Positions 44,147 to 53,768 of a stretch of 64,000 nt of DNA are shown here, piece by piece (the first letter of the stretch is position 1; every line of letters begins with the position of its first letter). The notes below the pieces were generated by a model. It ran no database searches and was not told the origin of the DNA. It was given only the letters and a program-made list of their open reading frames with translations. Source of the stretch: Polytrichum commune (taxonomy: Eukaryota; Streptophyta; Polytrichopsida; Polytrichales; Polytrichaceae); assembly GCA_950295325.1 (NCBI GenBank), contig OX485807.1, positions 28,491,666-28,555,665 of the forward strand. The letters are read 5' to 3'. A program made the translations under genes and the position numbers.

Positions 44147-44884
44147 TAAATGTAGTTGATTTCTAGAGTTATGTCATTATTGGGTACAAAGCACTGCAAA
44201 ATTTGAATGACAAGCTGCCATGGCCACTGCCACTTGTCATTGTTATAGTGGTTTAGTTTGTCATGGAAACCACCGAGATTTATAAGTTCATTGAAGCACT
44301 GAATTGTTTTGGGTGTTTAGCTTATACCCACTTACCATGTTGAAGTCTATGTATAGGTTAAAGTAATTGCCAACATGTTTCCAAGCTCCAACCACGCTTT
44401 ATAAGTGCAATTGAAAGCTATCAAGAGATAGGTCATTTATTGGGTGCAAACAACGAGGTGTCATTGCTTTTGTAGTGTGTTTGTGGGAAATGATTGAGGT
44501 TCATGTGTTTGTCGGGGACTTACATTATTTATGGTATTTAGTGTCACCAACCCAATAGTGTCACATATTCCAAACTGAAGTCTATGTGTGGGTTACAATA
44601 ATTCGTTGATATGTTTCAAGTCCCAACGAAGAGGATAAAGTGTAGTTAAATTTCATAGTCGGACCGTTATCAAGTGCAAGCAGCAAGTTATCACAAACTG
44701 TTGTTATGTGTATGGTGTTGTGGAAATGCTATGGAAACAACCAAGATTCATATGTTTTTAAGACACTACATTACTTGTGGTATTTCATGTTACTAGCCAA
44801 CATGTCATTTACCCTATGTTGAAATCTTCACATAGGTTACACTTTGTTAACCCACGATAAAAACGGAGTTAGTTACAAAAGAAA

Positions 44885-45330
44885 ACGGGTGATTTTGGAA
44901 AAGATAAGGGCAGAAATGTTGATTGGAGCATATGATTATGAGGATAGAAGTTGCTATGGGCATTTTAAGTAACTCAAAGTAGGAATAGGGTAGTGCCTTG
45001 ATGTGCAACAACAAACTCACTGGCGTATAACATGTCGACTAGGTTGTCTGGTAGGAACAAGTAGTTAATTAGAGGAAGGTCACAAATCATATTGTGTGGC
45101 CCCTCCCCATATTGTGCAATGAACAAGGTGTTGTGAACCCAATTTAGGAAACAATGTGTCACAGAATTGTCTACTGCAAGCTAAGGTTAAACATCGACTA
45201 GATGGCATCATTCATTGTGTCCCAGTGTTAAAGCTTTGTGGAACTTAACATTTTGACGACCATGTTGGGGGTGAACAACACAATCTAATGCATAATATTA
45301 ACCACACAAAATACCCAAATTGCATTAGCA
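44885..45330. other. unannotated stretch
   Basis: May contain retroelement leader sequence for the gag-like relic that follows, but no LTR border or tRNA primer site was recognised. Confidence 0.35.
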
Positions 45331-45333
45331 ATC

Positions 45334-45594
45334 ATGGCCGAAAACAAGTCTACTTGACCCGAAGAAACGGAAGATTCAGATGATAGTGAAACCATTGAAG
45401 ATGCAACCAAAGTAACTCCAGAACAAATGTTGGATGCTATGGAGTCTATGGCCGAACAATTCTAGAAACTCAGGCAAATGTTTGCTTGTTTAGGTAAAGA
45501 ATCTCCAAATGAAACGCCGAAACAACGATTATTCGGAATGCAAATGGGTGACAAAGATCTTGGGGGTGGATTCTTCATACCACATACGAACTAA
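45334..45594 (+). pseudogene. retroelement gag-like N-terminal relic
   Basis: One frame of 86 codons from ATG (MAENKST...) to TAA, broken by two in-frame stops (codon 8 TGA and a TAG after MAEQF). It reads through PEETEDSDDSETIEDATKVT, an acidic stretch, then EQMLDAMESMAEQF and KLRQMFACLGKESPN, a likely amphipathic helix. The composition resembles the start of plant Ty3/gypsy gag proteins, and the zinc-knuckle and RT relics at 47.8 and 53.0 kb support that. No frameshift is needed. Assignment is by texture, not by a diagnostic motif. Confidence 0.5.
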
Positions 45595-45824
45595 CATGAG
45601 TGTAAGAAGGGGTATTATTTGAGGTATTAGCGTACATGGTACACATAAAGGATAGATATTATTTTTCTCTAGTGTGTACATCTTGAAAGATTATTAACGT
45701 CTTTGAAAATAAAGGTAAATGTACAAAGGGGGGTCCTAAGGTTCAGGGGAAAAAAAATTGACAATGGTTTCATCCAATTCACATTTTCATCTATTGGTGT
45801 CATATGGCCATAGTATTAAAAGAC

Positions 45825-46245
45825 TACCATGTATGTTGTTAGGGTTTGCATTTGGGTTCTAGGTTTTTACAAGCTAGAGGCTCTTGGAGCGCTCATGGGC
45901 TTCCTTGAGTGTTGCTCTTTGGATCGTGGCTAACTTAGTGTGCTCTTGTCGTTGTTTGTTTGATACAATTGTGACTTACATACTATGGATGAAAAAATGT
46001 TCAATGACTTTCTCATTGGAAAGTGAAAGTGAATATTAAGTGTAATAAAGGATTATTTAATTCATGATTTATATTTTGTATATGTAGTGGAGACATTTAT
46101 CGCATTAAATTTGAAATGCTCAGTATAATACACAAGTCCATTTCCTAGGATGCCATCAGTATGTATACATTTGTTTTTCTCTACAAAGTTCTCAAATTAT
46201 GCATGGGGTTTAATTTCATAGTGACCCACACACGTCATTTAGGTC
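45825..46245. repeat. direct repeat R6 copy 1 (partner 46620-47045)
   Basis: ATGTATGTTGTTAGGGTTTG, GCTCATGGGCTTCC, AAAAATGTTCAATGACTTTCTCATTG, TGTATATGTAGTGGAGACAT and GTTTAATTTCAT.GTGACCCAC occur in the same order 795 bp further on. The intervening segment is a copy of R5. It may be an element with long direct ends, an LTR pair, or a simple duplication. Confidence 0.85.
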
Positions 46246-46309
46246 AACATCAGTAACTTCTCTAAGTGAAAAAATATCTACATGATGACATTGGGAGTAG
46301 CACATTGGA

Positions 46310-46600
46310 ATACTTTAGATGATAGTCTTGCATTCTAGTATGCAAGGGGAAGATATTCTTGAGCCTACTAATGTCAAGTGTCATTTGTGTACACTTTAGT
46401 CAAGTTATAAACCATTGTGTAACATAGGTATGCGCCTCGTAACATTATTGAACATGCTCATACCAAGATATTAGTAAGCGCACTTGAACGCCAAGTGTCA
46501 CGAGGTGATAATTATGGTGAAGTTATTAATCATCAATGTAACTTGGCATACGCCTCAAAGTAGGGTAAGTGACACTATTACGCATGTGCCACTAAATGTC
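46310..46600. repeat. repeat R5 copy 2 (inverted vs 28166-28700)
   Basis: The reverse complement matches both outer parts of 28.17-28.70 kb without the family G insertion. Confidence 0.75.
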
Positions 46601-46619
46601 ATAAATGGTGTCGTCCTCG

Positions 46620-47045
46620 ATGACTACAATGTATGTTGTTAGGGTTTGCGTTTGGGTTCTAGGTGTTTACAAAATGAAGGCTCTTGGAGTGCTCATGGGC
46701 TTCCCTTGCATTTTGTTCCCCATATTGTGGCTAAGCTATTATGCTTTTTATCTTTGTTTGTTTGATGCAAATTGTTGAGTTACATGCTATAAATGAGAAA
46801 ATGTTCAATGAATTTCTCATTGTAAAGAGATAGTGGAATTCATATGTAATAAATGTGTATGTAATTCATGATCTATGTCTTGTATATGTAGTGGAGACAT
46901 TTCTCACATTAAATTGGGAAGCTTAGTATATTTACATGAGTCCATTTTCTATCCTGCAATTTATACATATACATTTGTTTCCCTCTATAAACTTCTTGCA
47001 TATAGGGGGTTTAATTTCATGATGACCCACGCACATCATTTAAGT
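46620..47045. repeat. direct repeat R6 copy 2
   Basis: Partner of 45825-46245, about 80% similar by eye. Confidence 0.85.
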
Positions 47046-47059
47046 TTCCTATGGAGAGT

Positions 47060-47640
47060 CCACCCCCCAGGACGGAGATCCGTCTAGGGCAACTACGGCA
47101 CCGACATGTGAAACTCTCATAAACACCACCCCTTGTGCCTACAATCACCACCAATATGCCACCTACATGGGCACAAGGAAGCAATGTAATACCGCCTTAC
47201 CCTATGTACCCACTATGGCCATATCCACTTCCACCAAGACCACATAAGGCTAAACATCCATTTCCCGTATTTGATAACGCACAAGTTAAAGCTTTTACGA
47301 TCATAGCAAGAGCTAATGGTATCTTTGATGGAATTGAACTCAAACGTATTTCCGGTACCACGTTGAGGAGTACGGGTATGGCTAGTACATAAAATGCACA
47401 AGAAATGAGCTAGTCGTAGGCATTGACCGAATGCAATGCATGTTCCCCAAATAACTTCATAGCACCAAAACAGTTTATGAGATATTTCCAAAAATATCCA
47501 ATATCAAACAACTCCCAATTGAATCCGTTGACGAATATTATGGCTCATTTTTGCAAGATATGTGATGCATCAATTTGTGGCTTGAAGACGATATTTTCAT
47601 GGTATGATTCCGGGGTGGATCACATACCAAATTCCTAAAA
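47060..47640 (+). pseudogene. retroelement coding relic, proline-rich
   Basis: Frame from 47135 reads PPYPMYPLWPYPLPPRPHKA then HPFPVFDNAQVKAFTIIARA to a stop at 47390. Further fragments continue to ~47638 in other phases. The position upstream of the zinc knuckle and the Pro-rich to globular transition suggest gag. No diagnostic motif. Confidence 0.35.
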
Positions 47641-47759
47641 TTGTGGTCGCTAAGCCAAATAAACAAATTTGTAGCCATTTTGTGACTGTAAATCAAGCTG
47701 GTCAAAAGAACCGCAATCGACTTCAACTGCGGTATTTTGGTACATAGTTTTCTACTAGC

Positions 47760-48120
47760 GGTATTGACAAAGACATCGATTGTGATGCCATATCCTTGTC
47801 TAACCTGGCACACCGAGACGCTCGACCACCTACCTCGGGAATGAAATGCTTTGAATGTGGAGGGAATCATCACAATATAGAGTGTCCAATAGTGCACAAA
47901 TGATGGGAATGCTACAAACGACAACCCACGCCTCCAAGACGAGGATGAGTGATCGTTTCAAAGGATCCCCAAAAAACAATTCCCTCAAACACCATTCACA
48001 TTGAATGCTCAGTTCTTGTAACCCGTTCTAAAACATCCGATATGGCCAGCGAACCAAGTAAAGGTGAGAATCAACATACGAAGTATGATGCAAAGCACTG
48101 GACTCACATGGCCTAAACCC
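47760..48120 (+). pseudogene. gag zinc-knuckle relic of Ty3/gypsy-like element
   Basis: In one frame: SLSNLAHRDARPPTSGMKC runs into CFECGGNHHNIECPIVHK-stop, giving a CX2CX3HX4C zinc knuckle (codons from 47847), the nucleic-acid-binding motif of gag. After the stop, WECYKRQPTPPR continues and, further on, IHIECSVLVTRSKTSDMASE, a tail of the V-T-R-S-K type common between the knuckle and protease in plant Ty3/gypsy elements. Several stops make it non-functional. It lies in line with the gag-like relics at 45.3 and 47.1 kb. Confidence 0.7.
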
Positions 48121-48390
48121 TAAACCATGATGCACAATGAAATGTATGAAGTAACATTGGCCCATATCTACCTAACATCTCATGTGAAAGCACAGTTCAA
48201 ATTCCTCTAGGGACTTTGTTGCGACTGAGTCCAGGCCTAAAAGCATTCCTATGGGATGCTCTCAAACCCACCCCGACGTTGCCGTCCAATCTTTGGAATT
48301 GGACCATAATACGGTGATAATTCAAATCAAAATCAATCATCAAACACTTCAAAAAAACTGACGATCAACAGGGATCATAGTAGGTCCGAG

Positions 48391-48520
48391 ATGATCCTAA
48401 ACTATGGGATGATGGTGGAGAGATACCCAAATCTCAAAGAAGAGGTTGGCGATTTGATTCCCGGCTGTGAAATCTCCTTTCTACTTGACGGAAAACTTGC
48501 CAGGTGGTCAATTGCCTCTT
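48391..48520 (+). pseudogene. recurrent coding relic, VERYP type, best copy
   Basis: Reads MILNYGMMVERYPNLKEEVG, then a GCEISFLLDGKLARWSIASC stretch. It is cut by the pogo element copy B after CTCTTG. Related relics at 19262 and 32440 (inverted) show the same text. Family unknown; probably coding sequence of a repeated element rather than a host gene. Confidence 0.55.
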
Positions 48521-48523
48521 GTA

Positions 48524-48960
48524 CAGTAGCCTCCCGCCTAAGTACGCACCCGTTTAAGTACGCATTATTTTCCTAAAAAAATAGGGTTCAGATTTATTTA
48601 GTTCAACATGTCATGGATTGTCATTTGGCACAAGTTTTGAAGATTCATGCGTTTGGCTTTCAAGGTGACATCCCGGACCTTACTTTGAAACGATTCAAAC
48701 AACTTTCTAAGATCATCGAATGTTTCCTCAGCCTCTTCTCGAACTTCGGAGCAGAGCAACTGATCCTCTATATCAACCACTTGCTTATAAAGTGACTCGA
48801 ATCCCTTAAATACAACGGTGTTTCCTAATCGACTCATTGAGGCGTTTCCCGTTCGGTTTCTTCGACATTGCAGCCGAATCAAGCGATCATGAACCCTAAA
48901 CCCTAAAGTGCCGCACAATCCTCCCAGGTTCAAGTTGCGTACTTAGGTGGGAGGCTACTG
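48524..48960 (-). mobile_element. pogo/Tigger-type element, copy B (437 bp)
   Basis: CAGTAGCCTCCCGCCTAAG...TACGCACCCGTTTAAGTACG on one side and inverse TACTTAGGTGGGAGGCTACTG on the other, TA on both flanks (48522-48523 and 48961-48962). It encodes a small frame on the minus strand, preceded by a CCCTAAACCCTAAA telobox-like pair in its 5' region. Confidence 0.92.
48598..48837 (-). CDS. small conserved protein of pogo-type element
   Basis: 79 codons from ATG (MSRLGNTVVFKGFESLYKQ...) to MTIHDMLN-stop, with an upstream in-frame extension to 48933. Aligned by hand with the copy at 16386-16619, 46 codons differ and about 20 of these are synonymous, more than expected for drift, which suggests past selection on the protein. 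The sequence is charged and helical, with the conserved core EETFDDL.K.FESFQSK and a basic helix LKAK...LQNLCQ. A second upstream ATG (MSKKPNGKRLN...) matches the N-terminus of copy C but is out of frame here by an indel. Role unknown; candidates are an accessory or DNA-binding protein of the element, or a remnant of a longer transposase. Confidence 0.6.
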   Translation of the reverse strand: MSRLGNTVVFKGFESLYKQVVDIEDQLLCSEVREEAEETFDDLRKLFESFQSKVRDVTLKAKRMNLQNLCQMTIHDMLN

Positions 48961-49066
48961 TACTTTGGCGTTGGCATGTCGGCCTTCTATCTAAATAAAT
49001 AAATAAATAAAAAACAAACAAACAAAACAAACAGAGGATCAGAGTAAATTTAATGGCAGATTCACA

Positions 49067-49264
49067 TTAGGCATGGTGAATCATTCCAGCATCCACCTTC
49101 TCGGTGTTTCGTGAAATGTCCCTACACACATTAATGGTAGCTTCATCCTGATGGCTTATGCCATAGTCGATCTTCCCCGTGACAGTTCGTTTCTTGTCAT
49201 CCTTGAACGTCCATGGCAGTGTGTATGTTTGACAAAGTTTTTGCAAGTTTTTCACTTTTGACAT
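49067..49264 (-). CDS. possible terminal coding exon, unknown protein
   Basis: 65 codons ending ...CRDISRNTEKVDAGMIHHA-stop and including YTLPWTFKDDKKRTVTGKID. The residues look protein-like and hydrophilic, and no repeat partner was seen in the window. There is no recognised family. The start codon lies inside a 10-bp-stem palindrome (GCAAGTTTTT/AAAAACTTGC, about 49240-49280), so the true 5' boundary is unclear. Low confidence. Confidence 0.22.
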   Translation of the reverse strand: MSKVKNLQKLCQTYTLPWTFKDDKKRTVTGKIDYGISHQDEATINVCRDISRNTEKVDAGMIHHA

Positions 49265-49993
49265 GCAAAAACTTGCACAAATTTGTTTATTAGATATAAA
49301 AAATGCACATCAATTGACACGCACAATTTAGAAGTTGACACGTACTGTGACTTGTGAAGAAAAATCACTCATGTCAATTGACACACTGAAAATTGAAATG
49401 ACATGTATTACTAGGCAACTTACATACTATAAACTACAACTCAAGTATTCGGAAAACATATCCCATAATAGTAGGGGAGCTCTCTACACTCACTTACATA
49501 CTTAAGTTCAACCTTGTTCTTGTAATATCCTTTGTAACCAAGAAGGCTCCACAACTGAGACGGTGATAAGAGAGGTGGTGGAGGCTACGTATAAGGATGA
49601 CAAGACCACTGTTCTTGGTCCCTTGTGGATGTATTTCCATGATTTTTTTGTGCAAGTATGTGAATGAACAATTTGTCCCAACAGATCTCGAAGAGTGATG
49701 CTTTGGCTGGTTAAATATTGGGATAATTATGAGGCGTCTCAGCTTGACACTGGGATGGTTTGGGGGTAGACTTTGCATAGTGCATAGATCCCCTTCAAAT
49801 TGAGTTTAATGTACAGTGTACAATGTACAATTCATAATGCTTGAATTGAAGTTAGATTGGAAGCAATATTGTTGTTGGGTTCATGATTTGAATGCCATTA
49901 GCGTTCACAAGTCCCTAAAGTTCGTCACGTACTCTAAGCTAGCGGTAGATAATTCACTCTCACCAGTGGCATCGCCTACATCTGTGATAGATA

Positions 49994-50401
49994 CACGGGT
50001 AGATCACTTCATTGTCAAGTTGAACACCACGTGCGACCAAAAAAAATCTTCTTTTGGTAAGTTGCACCACCAAAATGGGTCAAAATTTTATCAAATTTTT
50101 TTCATGAGTAGATATACACAGTACCTATGACATAGTTAAAAGTGGTAACTAAATTTGATGATTTGATTTTTTCATAAAACATATCATTTCTAACTAGAAT
50201 GACACAAAATTGAACTAAAACAATTACTAAAAAATAAAGATGACTAAAATTTTCAAAAAAGTATACAAAAGATATTATCAATGGTTATGTATATGTAGAA
50301 AAAATATCATAAATTTTAAAATTATATATGGCATGTAATATAGGGGTAGCAAACTTTGTCCGCACGTGGTGTCAACTTGACAATGAAGTGACCTCCCCGT
50401 G
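49994..50401. mobile_element. hAT-type MITE copy 2 (408 bp)
   Basis: Nearly identical to 31449-31859. 8-bp duplication GATAGATA at 49986-49993 and 50402-50409, with the uninterrupted site visible in the neighbouring tandem unit (CTAGATACTCTGTTTTGGTC). Confidence 0.95.
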
Positions 50402-51019
50402 GATAGATACTTTTGTATGGTCAATTCCTAAGTCACTTAATTTGAAGTTTTGAAAATGGGAGGAGATCTAGAGTGCTTTGTTCAATTAAAAATTGGGGAA
50501 AGTAGCCATCTTAGCTCATAATGATTTGAATTTTGAGGTTTTGCATAGTGTAGAGATCCCCTTCAATTGAGTTTATTATACAATGTAAAATTCTCATTGA
50601 TTCAATGCAATGCTTGAGTTGATGTTAGATTGGAATCATTAGTGTTGTTGAGGATGTGAGTGGAATGTTATTAGTGTTCACAAGGCCTTGAAGTTCACCC
50701 CCTAAATATGTCCCGGTATCTAGGATAATGGTAGATATTCCACTATTACCGGTGGTACCATCTACATTCTTGCTAGATACTCTGTTTTGGTCAATTCCCA
50801 CCTAGTCCAATCTTTAGTTATTTAGGTTGATTAGTTGTCTCAGCTTGACATGATGATATGAGGTGGTAGACTTGCACAGTGCATGATCCCTTTCAATTGA
50901 GTTCAATGTATGATGTGAAAATCATACTGCTTCAATACAATGCTTGAATTGAAGTTCAAGGGATCACGTAGGATATGAAGAAAGAGGAGTCGTATGATTC
51001 TATCAGAGGGGGGAGAGTA

Positions 51020-51551
51020 CAGTAACCTCCCACTTAAGTACGCACCCATTTAAGTACGCATCCTGGTTAAGTACGCAATTTTTGGCAAAAAAATTAGGAT
51101 TCAAGATTTATTAGTTGAACATGTCGTGAATCGTCATTTGGCATAAGTTTTGAAGTTTTTTTGCATTTGGCTTTGAGGTTGACCGCTCGGATCTTGCTCT
51201 AAAATGATTCAAACGATTTCTTAACGTCATCGAATGTTTCCTCTGCTTCTGCTTGAACTTTAGGGTAGAGCAACTGATCCTTGATCTCAAAAACCTGCTC
51301 ATAAAGAGAGTCAAAACCTTGGAATATAACTTCGTTTTCTAAATTGAGATGCTTTCGATTGGGTTTCTTCGACATTGCAGTGAAACACAAGCGATTTGGG
51401 AAACCCTAAACTCTAAAGTACGCACGTACTGGCTATAGCGAAACACAAGCGATAGCGATTTGGAAACCCTAAACCCTAAAGTACGCACCTACTAGATAAG
51501 TACGCACAAACTGCGCAGGTTCAAGTTGCGCACTTAAGCGGGAGGTTACTG
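51020..51551 (-). mobile_element. pogo/Tigger-type element, copy C (532 bp)
   Basis: CAGTAACCTCCCACTTAAG at one end and inverse CTTAAGCGGGAGGTTACTG at the other, TA on both sides (51018-51019 and 51552-51553). Longest of the three copies; the 5' region of its minus-strand frame has a doubled GCACGTACT/TAAACCCTAAAG segment. Confidence 0.92.
51111..51375 (-). pseudogene. small pogo-element protein, broken copy
   Basis: Starts MSKKPNRKHLNLENEVIFQG and runs 58 codons to a TAG that replaces the CAG (Gln) of the other copies. The rest (SKIRAVNLKAK...MTIHDMFN) continues, but an extra A in an A-run shifts the frame. This copy shows the likely N-terminus of the family, giving ~87 residues in total. 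Confidence 0.65.
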
Positions 51552-51764
51552 TAGTAGTTGTGCACTTGGGTATGATATTGGACTTTTATCAATGTTCATA
51601 AGGCCCTGAAGTTCGTCACCTGATCCGTCCCAATGTCTAAGATGTTGGGAGATATTTCACTCTCACCAGTTTTACCCTCTACACCTATGGTAGATATTTT
51701 GTTGGGTCAATGACTAACTACATATTGTATAAAGTAGTATATACTATTAAACATATTAGTCAAA

Positions 51765-52510
51765 ATATTAGTTCTTCAAAAATATTATGTAACCTCATAT
51801 TGAGGTGACATTTCATAAGAGAATGTACACGTCAATTGCCATTCATTTTTGTTTTTTAAAACGTCACGTGACACTTTGGATTTGAAGTTGGACGTCAAAT
51901 GAAACTTGTCAAACATACACACTGGTTCATGGTTACGAGATAGCCAAGCAATGCATAACTGGGCTACGAATATCATAACCATTTGACACCACGACAAACA
52001 ATTACAAATACCCATAGAGGATAATGTGCCACCCGAAACCATGCAGAAGTTAAATGATACCCTAAACCATTAGGCAGCCATTATCAAGGATGAACCTCCC
52101 TGGGTGCATATATAACCTCGACCTCATACAGATAGCGGCATTCTAAATGAATGAAAATGAACACGGCAAGTCTTAATTCTATACCTACACTACACGTGGA
52201 CTAATGTAGAGGGTGCTAAAACCAACACCCCATCCAAAACCAACACCTATAAACGCCTCCCAATTGTCAACACTTTTTACTACCTTGAACCGTACCCGGC
52301 AGTGTAGGAGTGTCTAGGCCCATGGAGTGGCAGTTTGAGTGATGCCATCTCATAGCGGTCTCCACTACCTCCATGTAGGGTAGGTAACGGGCTTCACTCT
52401 ATCTCAGGTTGGTTCAAGGTGAGATTAGGGTGATTTGTCAATACCTATTCCAATCATTTTATTCACAACGCCAAGGAGGTAGGCCCACAAAGCACAACCA
52501 AATAGCCATA
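51765..52510. other. unannotated stretch
   Basis: No supportable feature. Confidence 0.4.
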
Positions 52511-52514
52511 TGTA

Positions 52515-52902
52515 AGGTAGGGGTGGCAATTTCCGTCCAAATTTCAGATGTGCCTAGTTGGGATGCTGAAACTATTTTTATATAAATTTTGAGCGCTCCG
52601 CAAAGCTGGTGCAAGAGCAACTATGAAAAAATCAAAATTTTCCAACATGTTTATGATTTCCTACAAAATTTTAAAGGAAACCTTGTAGAGTGACCAACAC
52701 TCGCACATAGGGTACGTGGTATATCCACAGGGTGGATTTCTAAAACTGACCGTTGGCAGCATTAAACCGACTGCTGGCAGCGTTGTGAATGGTAAAAGCA
52801 CCTTGATAGGTGCTTTTGTAAACCCAGGTAAAAGCACCTAAATAGGTGCTTCCGACATAGGGGTCGACTTTAGGACCCGCACGGAAATTGCCACCCCTAC
52901 CT
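52515..52902. mobile_element. TIR MITE family D copy 2 (388 bp)
   Basis: AGGTAGGGGTGGCAATTTCC and its inverse, TA at both flanks; ~94% similar to 15848-16232. Two consecutive hairpins lie inside: AAAAGCACCT-TGAT-AGGTGCTTTT (52794-52817) and AAAGCACCT-AAAT-AGGTGCTT (52831-52851). Confidence 0.85.
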
Positions 52903-53000
52903 TATGTGCAATAGCTTAAAGTGTTGGTGCCCGAGTATATTAATGTTAGTGAAACACTCGCATTGACCACACTCCAAAACACACGTGCCCACAACCAATA

Positions 53001-53285
53001 TGGGATGATTTCGATTTCGTCGATCTAAGTACCCCCGAGAATCCGAAATACGCTAAGATTGATCCTAAAGCGCCTCCTACAATTGAAAGAGCGACTCTCA
53101 AGGTTTTAAAGAACTATCGAAATATCTTTGCATGGGCTCCGGAAGACCTCAAAGTCATGCCCACGTCCATCGCAGAGCATCAAATCGGTTTACATATGAC
53201 CGGATGCCATATCCACTCAACAAATCAATTATCACATGAAACCTGGTTGTTATGCATCCATGGTGGGAAAATTTATAATTAGAGA
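53001..53285 (+). pseudogene. Ty3/gypsy pol relic, start of reverse transcriptase
   Basis: Open frame from 53013 (DFVDLSTPENPKYAKIDPKA) through LKVLKNYRNIFAWAPEDLKV and MPTSIAEHQIGLHMT. The NIFAW..EDL(K).MP.SI.EH.I signature marks the linker just before the reverse transcriptase of plant Ty3/gypsy polyproteins. After a frameshift, DRMPYPLNKSII is readable in another phase. The fragment is cut off near 53290, where a TIR element begins. The catalytic YXDD region is absent. Confidence 0.8.
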
Positions 53286-53293
53286 AGCTACTA

Positions 53294-53766
53294 CAGTCCA
53301 CCCTCGATAAATGTTACACTTATAAACGTTAACTCATTATATTTGTTAACAAAATCGTACTCCCCTCATATTGCTAACTAGAATGTTAACTATGTTAAAT
53401 GTTAACAATAATTTACTCCCCTCTTTGTTAATTTGCCACTTATAAATGTTAACCTACGAAATACATCCAATATTGTATGATGACATCCATTACATTGACT
53501 CACAACCTTTCAAAGTAGCAAAAGCCACCAAATTTGACTTTTGTGATCAAATGATTCATCTAGACTATATTGATTCTTATTTTGTTTCATAAAAATAAAA
53601 GATTGATTTGATACACATATTTTATATATGATAATTTTGCAAAACTCTCCCTCCATGAATTTGTTAAGCATTCAAAAAACTCCCTTTATAACTGTTACAA
53701 TGTTAACTCACTATAAATGTTAGGAAAATTTTACTCCAGTGCCTAACATTTATAGAGGGTGGACTG
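53294..53766. mobile_element. pogo/Tigger-like MITE family H (473 bp)
   Basis: CAGTCCACCCTCGATAAATG and inverse CATTTATAGAGGGTGGACTG, flanked by TA (53292-53293 and 53767-53768). The interior repeats TATAAATGTTAAC and ACTCCCCTC words. Non-coding. Confidence 0.9.
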
Positions 53767-53768
53767 TA

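Larger units (their letters stand above)
42700..44880. repeat. tandem array (~235 bp unit) holding two PIF MITEs
   Basis: Units share AAGTGCAGTTGAAACT, ..GAGTTAGGTCATTATTGGGTGCAA, GAGATTCGTATGTT-like, GGTATTTAGTGT and TGAAGTCTATGTATAGGTTA words, with copies beginning near 42720, 44150, 44390, 44625 and a partial near 44700-44850. Removal of 43045-44146 and one TAA restores a normal unit junction (compare GAGGATAAAGTGTAGTTAAA near 44630). Confidence 0.75.
49740..51760. repeat. tandem array (~310-375 bp unit), hosts hAT and pogo elements
   Basis: Units repeat GCATAGTG.ATAGATCCCCTTCAA, TTGAGTTTAATGTA, AATGCTTGAATTGAAGTTAGATTGGA, GTTCACAAG.CC..AAGTTC, GGTAGATA.TTCACTCTCACC and GGTCAATTCC. Copies begin near 49765, 50548 and 50860. 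The hAT MITE sits at the GATAGATA site of unit 1 and a pogo element sits in unit 3; other units show the uninterrupted sites. Confidence 0.8.

Noticed and set aside
45825-47045. R6 pair as true LTRs of the gag-bearing element
   Set aside because: The gag-like relics lie outside the pair on both sides and no TG...CA borders or primer-binding site were seen.
51465-51480. Telomere or interstitial telomeric repeat
   Set aside because: Only two CCCTAAA units, located inside a transposon leader in two copies.
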